From Prorocentrum cordatum (Eukaryota; Sar; Dinophyceae; Prorocentrales; Prorocentraceae): a stretch of 64,000 bases of DNA. Below are positions 54,005-63,592 of the stretch, one piece after another (position 1 is the first letter of the stretch; each line of letters starts with the position of its first letter). The stretch lies in the NCBI GenBank assembly GCA_963575745.1, contig CAUYUJ010013914.1, positions 372,442 through 436,441 on the forward strand. Direction: 5' to 3'. The notes beneath the pieces are model-generated. The model searched no databases. It was not told the origin of the DNA and saw only the letters and a list, made by a program, of their open reading frames with translations. The translations under genes and the position numbers were made by a program.

Positions 54005-54195
54005 CCCGGGTAGATGGGCTCGGATGAGCCGCATCGACGATGCATCGGGGATGCGGCTCGACGTGGAACCAGACTTTTTCCACGCCGACGTCGCAAATGC
54101 ATCGCAAACGTCGCCGATGTATCGACGATGCGCCAGTGATGTATCGGCGATGCTTTGGCGATGCATCAGCGATGCGGCGCGATCCTTCGACCACA
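54005..54195. repeat. GCATCGGCGATGC palindrome family
   Basis: GAGCCGCATCGACGATGCAT, a CCACGCCGACGTCGC core, then repeated GTATCGGCGATG and GCGGCGCGATCCTTCGACC. Confidence 0.7.
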
Positions 54196-54550
54196 CTTAT
54201 GTTCGAAAGGTTTTTAGCCCCCCAATGGTGGAAACGAAATATCTTTTCGACGCCCGTTTTGACGAACTGGTGCCCCTACCAATAGTGGAAAATCATTGTT
54301 TCCCCGAGCAGGACCCTCAGCTCCACATGGGGGTGGCGCCAACGGGGGAGGGGGGGTGGAAACGAAAGTTGAGCGCGCCGCCAGGTCTAGTTTGCAACGA
54401 AATGAGATAAACTAGGAAAAAGCAAATCCGAAACGAAGTGAGCGAGATTGAGACAAACTGAATTGAAATTCGGGCCCCGAAGGCGGCTGAGTCATACTTC
54501 GAGTGCAGCTTGCTTGGCTTGAAAAAGTTGCGGCGGGACGACCCGCACTC
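54196..54550. other. No gene recognised
   Basis: Some AACGAAAT and GAAACGAA repetition near 54390-54470. Confidence 0.35.
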
Positions 54551-54555
54551 CTAAG

Positions 54556-54781
54556 AGCCTGTTTTTTTGGACTCAGGCAAGTTTACTTGCGTGGCGTTCG
54601 CCCCCCCCCCCCCCCCCCCCCTCTCGCCCCTCTTCAAGCGAATACCAGCGTGCAAGTGCCTTTTCGACTTGCGTGATTTCCGCGCCCCCCCCGAACGTGC
54701 AAGTCGTTTGCGGCTCGCTTCAGGCTCAGCCCCCCCCGCGTCCATGCAAGTAAACTTGCCAGAGTCTAAAAAAAACAGGCT
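54556..54781. mobile_element. Family B element, complete, 5-bp TSD CTAAG
   Basis: AGCCTGTTTTTTTGGACTCA then GGCAAGTTTACTTGC at the left mirrors GCAAGTAAACTTGCCAGAGT then CTAAAAAAAACAGGCT at the right. CTAAG lies at 54551-54555 and 54782-54786. Each subterminal arm contains its own small palindrome (GCAAGTTTACTTGC). The 226-bp interior has C-runs and no coding capacity. Confidence 0.85.
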
Positions 54782-54851
54782 CTAAGCCACCCCCATGGGG
54801 CCGCCGACCAGCCCGGGAGCCCACCTGGATCGCCGCGGGGGGCGCGAAGAT

Positions 54852-54942
54852 GAAGTCGGGCATGCTCCTCTGCAGGAGGCTCAGCCCCCCCCCCCCGTCC
54901 ATGTGAGTAAACTTGCCAGAGTCTAAAAAAAACAGGCTCTCA
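54852..54942. mobile_element. Family A left end fused to family B right end
   Basis: AAGTCGGGCATGCTCCTCTG then CAGGAGG (family A tip) runs directly into CTCAGCCCCCC and GTGAGTAAACTTGCCAGAGT then CTAAAAAAAACAGGCTCT (family B right end). Confidence 0.7.
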
Positions 54943-55082
54943 TGTGGGGCGGCACGGCAACGGTAGCTGGCATTGGGGGGGGGACCCCTCGTGGCCGCGG
55001 CGGGGCGCAACTCGGAAAGCTGGTGCGCCTCGGCCCTGGGAGGGGTCTGGGGACTGGTCTTGAGCTGCCGCTGACTCAATTC

Positions 55083-55270
55083 CTCCTCCTCCTCCTCCTC
55101 CTCCTCGCCCTCCTCCTCCTCCTCCTCCTCCTCCTCCTCCTCTTCCTCCTCCTCCTCTTGTTCCTCCTTTTCCTCCTCCTCCTCCTCCTCCTTTTCCTCC
55201 TCCTCCCCTACCACCTCCTCCTCGATCCTCTTCCTCCTCCTCCTCCTCCGCCTCCTCCTCCGCCTCCTCC
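55083..55270. repeat. (CCT)n tract
   Basis: About 190 bp of CCT with TTCC interruptions. Confidence 0.94.
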
Positions 55271-55417
55271 TGGGGGCCGGCGGCCCGGTCGCTCCTTCGC
55301 CGCCGCCTACCTCGCGGCGCCTCCCGGCCACCGGTGCGCGGAGAAGGGGGGCGACGGAGGACGGCCCCCGCCCTGCGCCAGCCGCCTCCTCCACACCAGC
55401 CCGTGCGGCGAGCGGGG

Positions 55418-55504
55418 ACGAGGAGGAAGAGGAGGAGGAGAAGGATCGAGGAGGGGAAGGAGAAGAGGAGGAGGAGGAGGAGGAGGAGGAGGAGGAGGAA
55501 GAGA

Positions 55505-55594
<90 letters not shown>

Positions 55595-55880
55595 GATGAT
55601 GATGATGAAGATGATGATGATGATGATGATGACGAGGAGGAGGCGGAGGAGGAGGAGAAGGAGGAGGAAGAGGGGGAGGAGGGGGAGGAGGAGGAGGTGG
55701 AGGAGGAGGAGGAGCAGGAGCAGGTGGGGAAGGAGGAAGAGGAGAAGGAGGAGGATGAGGAGGAGGAGGAAGAGGAGGAGGAGGAGGAAGAGGATCGAGG
55801 AGGAGGAGGAGGAGGAGGAGGAGGAGGAGGAAGAGGAGGAGGGGGAAGAGGGGTAGAAGGAGGAGGAGGAGAAGGAGGAG
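55418..55880. repeat. (GGA)n with central (GAT)n
   Basis: GGA/GAA (55418-55507), then about 36 GAT triplets (55508-55615), then GGA again to 55880. With the CCT tract at 55083 it forms opposed pyrimidine and purine tracts about 150 bp apart. Confidence 0.95.
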
Positions 55881-56879
55881 GCGGATGAGGTTGTTTTCTT
55901 TGGAGAGGCGCGAAAGCGCGGGGAGACGTGCAAGCCAGCCTGCAATCGGCACTGTGCAATCCGGAGCAGAGAGCTGCTCTGGCGGTCGAGAGCTGGCGTC
56001 AGCGGGCGAGCGCCCAGCAGCGGGTTCGCCAACACGGGTGAGAACAGCCCCGAGGCCAAACTCAGAGACACGAACACAAAACCGAGCCAACCCGCCGCCC
56101 ACAAGCGCAGAGGAGAGGCGGTGTGGGCTGAGCAGCGGTCGAGGAGGAGGAAGAGGAGGAGGAGGAGGAGGAGGAGAAGAAGGAGGAGGAGGAGGAGCAG
56201 GAGGAGGAGGAGGGGGAGGGGGACAAGCTAGGTGCGCTCGCGTCATATCTGACGTCCTACCGCTCCCTCCCATCCCTTACCATGGCGCTGATTTTCTTTA
56301 TTTTTGACCTCCACATATCCACCGCATAGCGCAACCAGCTGGCAGGGCGGGACCTGCAAGCTGTGAGGAAAGAGGCAGTCAACTGTGCCAAAGTTAGACA
56401 CAGTCGCCTGAAACCTCTTCCAAATCTTGACCCAGGCCAACAGCCTGAATCATCAGCGCCAAAGAGTCAGCTCGAGGTCAAGGGCCACTCGACGGTGCCT
56501 AAGCACGATGTGCACCTGCCGCAACATCTCTAAGAGAGGGGGCAGGCACACGTGACCTCAGAGACCCCGAGCTGCAAGCGCTAAAACATCCAGCAGCAGG
56601 GAAACTGCAACTGGAACGCTATCTCGCACCGACTGCCTTCGGCTGTGCAAGAGGGACAACGGACGAGACAGCGCCCGGCCACGAGGGCCGCGATAGCACC
56701 AAGTCGCGGAGGCCAGAGACGGTGGGACGCGCAACGCACTCACGCACGATAAGCACGCCCAACGCCAAAAAAAATGATGTCGGGGCCCTGAACCCACGCT
56801 CAAGGCCACAGCAACACCAGCCGAGCCACGGTCAGGATGGAGTCATCCCCGTGCTCGGAACAAGAAGAGGTGCACCCAA
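55881..56879. other. No gene recognised; GGA tract at 56138-56215
   Basis: Apart from the GGA tract, unique sequence. It may include the extreme 3' flank of LINE-1; no poly(A) tail or target duplication was found. Confidence 0.4.
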
Positions 56880-57300
56880 GATGTGCGCGTACCTTCCCCC
56901 AGAGATGGGGTGCCTGACACACGTGCACGACGACGCACACGCAACGAGAGAGCGAACAACAGTCAAAGAAAATATTCGGCCACCCACAAAAGGACGACGA
57001 GCCCGCAGTCCCTGGTGCAGCCAGCGCCAGGACGACCGACGGACTCGCCCCAGATGTGGGGTAACGCACGGATGCCTGCCAAAAGGGTCAGTCGCATCGG
57101 GCCGTGCAGAAGAGAGAAAAGAGATGGCGTACCCTCGCCACAGGGAAAACTCGACCACCCACACAAGGACGACGAGGCCGGTGGTCCCTGGTGCAGCCGC
57201 GCCAGGACGACAACCAGTGTCGCCCCAGATGTGGGGTTAAGCACGGATGCCTGCCAAAAGGGTCAGTCGCATCGGGCCGCGCAAACTAAACGAAGACGGA
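56880..57300 (-). repeat. ~160-175-bp repeats at the LINE-1 3' end
   Basis: CCCCAGATGTGGGGTAACGC...GCCTGCCAAAAGGGTCAGTC recurs at about 57049 and 57226, with an older copy near 56890 (AGAGATGGGGTGCCTGACAC). Units share ACCCACACAAGGACGACGAG and CCCTGGTGCAGCC. Their place just downstream of the ORF2 remnant suggests 3'-UTR tandem repeats. Confidence 0.7.
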
Positions 57301-57500
57301 ATGGCGGCCCTGCGCCACAGAGAGATCAATCCGAGCTGTCCGACTCGTCCTGGCGGCGTCTCGCCAGGACGAAAGGCGTTAGATGTGGTCCCTGAGAGGG
57401 AGGCCGCGGGGCTGCGTCCTCTTCGGCCTCTAGCCGACTCCGCGCGCACATGGGCCCCTCTCGAAGGGAGGAACTTGCTGCGGCAGACAGATCGTCCTTG

Positions 57501-58037
57501 CTAACACAAGGACGGTGCACGCACTCCTCTCCCCCCCCCGTCAGGCTCACCCACCGAGTCCCCACCCACTCCAGACGGTCTATCGACGCCCTCAAAGACA
57601 TACGAGTCGAAACAGGCCATACAGTTGTCAAGGTCGACTGTGGCTCGTTCTTTACGCTTGGAGTAGTGAGGGTGGTCACCGCGAAGCAGATACCGCCAAC
57701 CATATCTAGAAGCACGCGACGGCGGGGGAGCACATTTGCCGCCAAGGCCTCTGACTGAGGCCCCTGAAGAGTAGCACTTGCAGCGTAGGCAGATGAACAG
57801 GACCGAGCCGTCGGAGCAATTGAAACCCGCCGCGCGGTGGTCCAACGCTTGCTGCTTGGCAGCGTGCAACTTGGAAAAGGCCACACATCGCCCTGGAGGC
57901 GGGCAACTCCCTGCCGCGCGGCGACCCAGTAGACAGACAGCACACCTCCAAATGCCGCTCCATCGCTCCCACTTGTGAGGCACGGGGGGGGGGGGGGCTC
58001 GAAGAGGGAGCGAGCTCAGGTGGGGTGCGCGGCACAT
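57501..58037 (-). pseudogene. LINE-1 ORF2, C-terminal CxxC module
   Basis: 178 codons in a different frame from the RNase H part. HKWERWSGIWRCAVCLLG (residues 21-38) and DGSVLFICLRCKCYSSGASV then RGLGGKC (76-102) give two CxxC units. LINE-2 has the same WRCxxC and later CxxC at this place. It is probably a zinc-binding tail of the ORF2 protein. The Gly-rich end passes into a run of Gs, and the stop lies at 57501. Confidence 0.65.
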
Positions 58038-58059
58038 CGAGGGGCAACTTCGGCCAGAG

Positions 58060-58640
58060 CGGCAGAAGGTTGGCAGCTAGAATGCAATACGCACGGGCCG
58101 CATCCACCAGACGAGTCACTTCTTCCATCTCCACAGGGGCAGACGGGTGGAGCAAAAGGCCGTGCTTGGCCCCAATGTCAGCATCTGAGTTCCCCTTGCG
58201 GAGAAACCTCTCACGAGCAGAAAGGCCCTCCTCTTCCAGACTGAGGTGAGCCTTGGCCTTCACAATGTCTTCTACAAGCTGGCCTTCATAGGAGTTGGCC
58301 TGCAGGATCATGCCCGAATAGGTGCGCTTCCCCGAGTATATTTCCGTCTCGGGGAGCCCACTCTAATGCGCAACATTGGCACAATCGGAGTAGACGCCCG
58401 AAGGAAAAATCATAAATTGGACAACCACACACCTAGCTGAGAATTCAGCGGCCTGTGGGGTCTGAGGGTAGTGGGCCCAGACAGGGCCTCGAACCTCTCC
58501 AAGGCACTCCCCATCGTCCGAATTCATTGAGACAGCCCAAGATGCCCTCGAAAGCTCTCTGATGGAGTGGCGCTGGCAGGACCCGTCAATGAAGAGGTGA
58601 CCCCACATTTCTCCATTGGCGGGGGGCCCTAGGGCCCTCA
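58060..58640 (-). pseudogene. LINE-1 ORF2, RNase H domain
   Basis: GHLFIDGSCQRHSIRELSRA then SWAVSM supplies the first catalytic Asp. TPQAAEFSARCVVVQ supplies the Glu and GVYSDCANVAH the second Asp. A TAG follows, and the same frame resumes through KAHLSLEEEGLSARERFLRK then GNSDADIGAKHGLLLHPSAP, carrying the last Asp. All four acidic residues can be placed, unlike LINE-2. It would remove template RNA from the hybrid. Confidence 0.8.
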
Positions 58641-59131
58641 GGGCTGATGGGCTCTTTGCAGTGCCAAATGTACTGAAGGGAGTTCGTTCCCTCTTGAGCT
58701 GGCCTTGGGAGCCAGTCGGCGGGGTGGGCGAAAGCCCCTCGAGTGTATAAGCAAATATCCGCACTGCTGGCCTCAGTTGACAAGGCCGCTAAGGCGTCAA
58801 CAACAACAAAGGCGGGGACCAACAGAGCTCTCAACTCAGAGACCTCCTCGTCAAGGCAGCTCCACAGCCTGTGGGCGATGGAGTCGGGGGCGGCCCGACA
58901 CCTGGGGCAAAGCGGGTCCACGTCGCATCATGCGCTGAGAGCACGATCAGCTGTCCATATGGCGCAGCTGGTGCACGCACGAATCCAACCTTGCTGGGCC
59001 GGGGTAAACTTCTTAGAAGAGCAGGCAGATTTGGGGATATCCAAACACAAACGCTTACCAACATCCCACTTTCGTCCCAAGTCCCGCTCCAGACTTCTCA
59101 AAAAGGCGCCCGTGCAAAGCGTTTCGAGCAA
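58586..59131 (-). pseudogene. LINE-1 ORF2, zinc knuckle between RT and RNase H
   Basis: LCLDIPKSACSSKKFTPAQQ and CTSCAIWTADRALSA are followed by a TGA, and then in the same frame CDVDPLCPRCRAAPDSIAHR then LWSCLDEE. The C-x2-C...H...C pattern with HRLWSC is the zinc-binding region commonly found after LINE reverse transcriptases. A frameshift separates it from the RNase H domain near 58.62 kb. Confidence 0.75.
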
Positions 59132-60182
59132 CTTGGGGGAGGTAAGGCCGAGGGAAATCTGATAACCCCTTATCGTCCACCACAGTCATGAAGATGGACA
59201 TCCTCCACCCAAGACGGAGCAAAGAAAGCCTGAGAGCAGAGAGCGGTCCCTTGACCGTGGGCCATGTGACCCTATCAAGCGAGAACACGGCATTCCACGC
59301 AGACCGAAGGACTTCGAAAGAGAGGGAGCCATCAAATATCCTCGTGTGAGTGATCCATATCTCTTTACTCCACCGAAGTATCGGGGCACTGGCCGCTCTC
59401 CAACAGGGATCATCCGAGAGAATGCTGACAGCAGTGAGAGAGCGGCTCTTAGCGAAAGGGCGCACGGTCGAAAAAGCTCGGCGTCTCATCAAGAGTAGCT
59501 GTTGGTCGCTGGCCCCCAGGATCTCCGCTCCATAGGCCCATCCAGCGAGGGGGCCACCCGCGAAGATCCTGAGGGCCGCTCGACCAACATGCTCCGACTG
59601 CTTCTTGAGCCGCCTAGCTTTGCGACGCACGAGGGCAGCTCTAGCTTTCATCTTAGAACTCCTGCCCGACACTCGGGCCGATCGGCCCGCGCAAAAATCA
59701 ACGCCCAGGTTGACAGTGGAATCGCGCACTCTACCCCCTAATTGACCAAGAGAGATGGCTAAATCACTAGCCAGCTTCTTGCTGGAGGCCACCGTGCAAA
59801 CTTTACCAGGATACAGCTGGCAACCCATGCCATTGGTGACGACGTGATGTAACATGATGGAAGTCGACACGATATGTTGGGCAACTTGCTTGTGACTGCC
59901 AATGCTCGAAACACCCGTGTCATCGATGTAAGCATCGAACTCTAACTGTTTGTGCCGAGGGAGCTGGTCAAACGCATCCATCGCGAAAACACGGATGTGC
60001 GATGTCGCAAAGCTGCATCCAGCAACAACACCAGTGATCACGAAAAAGGGACAGTCCAGCACGCCAGCAACAGAGATGAAATGGCCACACCTGTATGCGT
60101 GGATCGACAACCGCGCGACGACTTCAGGAAAGTTATGACGACGACATCGATCTTCCAGCATATCCAAATTGATCGTTTCATG
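59055..60182 (-). pseudogene. LINE-1 ORF2, RT palm and thumb
   Basis: In frame after the TAG, it reads HETINLDMLEDRCRRHNFPE (rest of motif A), then VVAGCSFATSHIRVFAMDAF (motif B) and EFDAYIDDTGVSSIG (motif C, YIDD, both metal-binding Asp present). VNLGVDFCAGRSARVSG and the basic SKMKARAALVRRKARRLKK follow, as in LINE-2. The thumb contains GPLAGWAYGAEILGAS and LSALRLSLLRLGWR. It stops at 59055, beyond which the next domain is in another frame. Confidence 0.88.
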
Positions 60183-62348
60183 CTATTTGAGCATGTCATA
60201 AAAAAACGCTGGCACTGCACAGCTTCCGAGCCGTGCCCGGCTCAGCTCGGACTGACTGGCGCCACACCACATCAGACGCTCCTCTGAAAGCCCCTGCGGC
60301 CCAGTACCGACGGGGGTGTTGTCGCCCCCAGTCAAGGCATGGGGCCGCCTGAGGCGACCCCACACCCTGTACCAGGGGCAAAACACCCCTATCGGCCTGA
60401 AGCCGCCGGTCGGCTTGCTGAGGAGGGCGATCAAGACAGCAGAAACCTGCCGAGGCAGCACTCCAACCGACTCCATCAACTCAAAAAGCATGGCCACAGC
60501 AGTGAGACCGTCGTCGCAAAGCAAGTGGAAGTGCCTGCAGTCAAATCCGTCATAAGTGACAGCCGAGCCCGCCTTCCATCGCTTGATGGCGGCTCGAAGC
60601 TGGTCAGGAGTAGCCCGAGGAAACGCTTGAACAAGCGTCACACTCTTGGCCTCTCCAGAGGCCTGGCCCCCAAAACTGCTGAACTTGTCTCCTTCTTTAG
60701 CGAGCAAGGACAACGGGTCAGCCACCGCCGAGCCGTCCGCCGCCAACGTCGTCGTCGGCCTCCAGGGCGAAGGGTCTTTGGTGATGATGTGGGCCATTTT
60801 GGCTCCCTTGTCCAGGCCAGCGGTCAACCAAGAACGCCAGTCCGCATTGGACCTGGCTCTATAACGCGAGTCCGCCTCGGCCAGGGTCGTCTTGAGACCC
60901 TCCAGCTGCGCCTCACCGAGAGCTATCACCTCCATCGTCCATTGGGATGAGGAATGCTGTTGAACGAAGCGCCTGATACAATCGAGCGAGCTCTGGTACT
61001 CCGTCGTGTGGCATGAAACAGAGGCAGGACAGCAAAGAAAAGAAGCGTGGATGGCCTGCGCCTGCGCAGTCAGACCTCGGTTGTCCCTGTGCAGTGAGAC
61101 CAGACTCCGAAACTGGGCCCCCAGCCACTTGATGGCCCTGTGGGCAGGATACCTTGGCTTGCTGTCCCGTCCCACCACCGATCTCCACATGATCTGAGGC
61201 CCCAGGCTCCTCGTCCCCTTCCTGATCAAGTCGGCACCTAAGAGGGGAATCAGCTCCGCTTCCGCAACGTCAGCCCAGGCACCGTAGCTTAGGGTGAGGA
61301 GACTCGCCGCCCGAGTACCATTCCCGCGTTCAACCTCTCGAAGGCCCTCCTGGGCCATGCCCAGAACCTGATTCCAATCCTGCTGCTGGGGCTTGGGACC
61401 AAACACAGGATCCGAGGGGAGCGGGGGAGGCTTTCGGACACTTGAGGCTTTCAACGAAGCAGGCGCAGGGTGGAACTTGAGATCGACAGGACGGTGCGGG
61501 CTCAGTTCCGTGCTCAAAACAACGTCACAAGAAGCAGCTGCCTTTCCAAGGCCGCCACTGCACACAAAAAAGTCAATCTTGGATGGGGCTCCATCCCCAA
61601 AGAAGGTGCAGCCGTCTGGATCTATCAGCTGGCCCTGCAATTCAGAGACAAACTTGGAAGCGGCAAGGTTCGAGGGGGGAAGGTTGAACCCCCCTCCCAA
61701 AACGAACGATCCAGGGAACCCCGAGCATCTCGCCCCTAAGGGGGCCAACGCTTCCAAGTTTCGCCCCGGCAGGCCCTCACTGTTGTGCAAATAAACGCTC
61801 CCAATCCTGAAGGTGAAGCCCCCTGGGGTCTGAACATCGGCCACCATCGCGTGGCCTTTGGAAACGACAAACCCTTCCGCAGGAGCAATGAGGCCGAGCC
61901 AATCACGAACAAGCACGGCGACGCCTCCTGAGGTGTCGGAGTCGGTCTCGCAGGCGGGACGCCAGAGAGACTTCCAACCATTTCGAGCACGCCGCTGAGA
62001 TGCCGCGTAAAGCTTCTCAGCGTGGAGCAGACGATGCTCCTGCACCAACGCGATGTTGGCAGGCGTGTCAAGCAAAAGCTTCTTGAGCGTGCCCCACGAG
62101 TTCACATTCATACTTCGAATCAACAGTTGCACCGAGCTCAGCCCGTCAGACCCCCGGACCTGGCCAGGAGAAAGAGGAGCGAGGCGCGGAAGGGGGCGGG
62201 GGAGAGATCCTGGGGCCAGGCGCCATCTCCACAGGGCTGCCCGCGCCTGGAAAGCCCAGGACGGGGTAAAACGGGGATCTGTGTCCAAAACTGGCCAGCT
62301 TCCAAGGGGGGCCAGCTGGCAAGGAAGTGTGGGCCGTCCGTCCTCCAT
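60183..62348 (-). pseudogene. LINE-1 ORF2, endonuclease and RT N-terminal part
   Basis: 721 codons opening right after a TGA. Residues 73-291 are an APE-type endonuclease: SMNVNSWGTLKKLL, LVQEHRL (104-106, catalytic Glu), GGVAVLVRDW, IGSVYLHNSEG, FVLGGGFNLPP (216-226) and ELSPHRPVDLKF. The usual GDxN Asp is Gly, and SPH replaces SDH. Residues 590-721 start the RT: AVTYDGFDCRHFHLL, SKPTGGFRPIGVF, then YRVWGRLRRP and motif A FFYDMLK. A TAG (60183-60185) interrupts motif A directly after DMLK, and the same frame continues beyond it. It would nick target DNA and prime reverse transcription. Confidence 0.88.
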
Positions 62349-62548
62349 TCAAAATTCGCGCAGCCCTCCAGAGCGTGTGGCGCGCAGCCGCTAACGAGCC
62401 TCGGGACCGACTTGCAGGCCGCGACACGCCGTTCATGTCAGGAGGGGGCGGCGGGCGAACGGCCGATGGGCCACAGAATAAGAGTTAGACTTGTCTGCGC
62501 AAAATTGAGCAGGGTTCGCGGCGGCCCTGCTCTTCTTAAGGCCGTTGT

Positions 62549-63592
62549 TCAACACCGCTTCGGGCGCAGCGCAGGGACGAGGGGCGGGGGGCTCCGCCGC
62601 TGGGCCCTCCGAGTGATGAGGCTCACGAGGAGGATTCCAAAAGCAGGTAGGGCCGACGAGGCCCTGGCCCGACTGAAAAAAATGCTGGCAGCTGGGCCTG
62701 GCGAGGCGGTCAGGTCAGCATGTCCAGAACGAAGCTGAGGAGCATGTGGTTGCTGAAATCGAACCCCGCCTTCACGCCGATGCGCCTGAAGGGGGGGGGG
62801 GGGGGGAGCTCGTTGAGGCGCGCGGCGGGCTCGGGCGCGGACATCCTCGGCATCGGCATGGTCCGCGGTCGCGGCTCCAGGAGCAGCAGCTGGCTGCCCA
62901 TCAGGCTCACCATCACCCGCGGGGACACCAGGCGCCATCTCTGGCTCTGCTGCACTTTTGCCGTCACCGTCCGCTGCTGATGCATCTTCTGCCGCTGCAG
63001 CTCCTTCTCCTCCTTCAGCGACGCGCCGACGCTTGCCTGCCAGGCGCTCCAACTGCTTCTTCTGCTCCTCACGGAACTTAGCTGCCTGCCCAGCAGCTGC
63101 TCCAAATAGCTGCTGCACTTGCTGAGAAATCGACTGCTGCAACGTCTTGAGCCGCGCCTCTGCCTCTCTCTTGTCCTCAGGTGAGAGGTCGTACTCAGCC
63201 TCAGGTGCCAGCAGCGAGTCCATGTTGATAGGCAGCTCTTTGCCCTGGAGAATGTCCTCGATCGGGATCGAAGGTGTAGTCGCCTGCTGTTCTCCAGCAG
63301 CATCTTCACCCAAGTGCTCGGCCAACTGCTGAACGAGTCCTTTGTGACGTTGCTCAGCCTTGGAGAGTTCCTCCGTGAAGGACTGCACCACAATGCGCTG
63401 GGCGTCCAAGTCTTTCTGGAGCCTCTCGAAGTACGTGACCGCTTTGTTGAGCTTGCCCTCCAGGGCGCGCATGTCGTGGAAAGCCTTGCCCACCTGCTGC
63501 TGGAGGGGGGGTTCGACCTTCTGCGCCGCGTGCTTGGAGTCCAGGATCTTCTGGTACTTGGCAACGCCGCCGGCGTCGCCCACTGAGCGCAT
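62549..63592 (-). CDS. LINE-1 ORF1, coiled-coil part
   Basis: 347 codons from MRSVGDAGGVAKYQKILDSK. Residues about 35-100 form a strong coiled coil (MRALEGKLNKAVTYFERLQK, FTEELSKAEQRHKGLVQQLA). About 150-190 form a second helix (DKREAEARLKTLQQSISQQV) with a basic KKQLERLAGKRRR patch. The C-terminus is Ala/Pro-rich and runs into low-complexity Arg/Pro sequence, where a frameshift is possible because another frame reads EPAARLNELPPPPPFRRIGV. It probably drives multimerisation of the ORF1 protein. Confidence 0.75.
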   Translation of the reverse strand: MRSVGDAGGVAKYQKILDSKHAAQKVEPPLQQQVGKAFHDMRALEGKLNKAVTYFERLQKDLDAQRIVVQSFTEELSKAEQRHKGLVQQLAEHLGEDAAGEQQATTPSIPIEDILQGKELPINMDSLLAPEAEYDLSPEDKREAEARLKTLQQSISQQVQQLFGAAAGQAAKFREEQKKQLERLAGKRRRVAEGGEGAAAAEDASAADGDGKSAAEPEMAPGVPAGDGEPDGQPAAAPGAATADHADAEDVRARARRAPQRAPPPPPLQAHRREGGVRFQQPHAPQLRSGHADLTASPGPAASIFFSRARASSALPAFGILLVSLITRRAQRRSPPPLVPALRPKRC

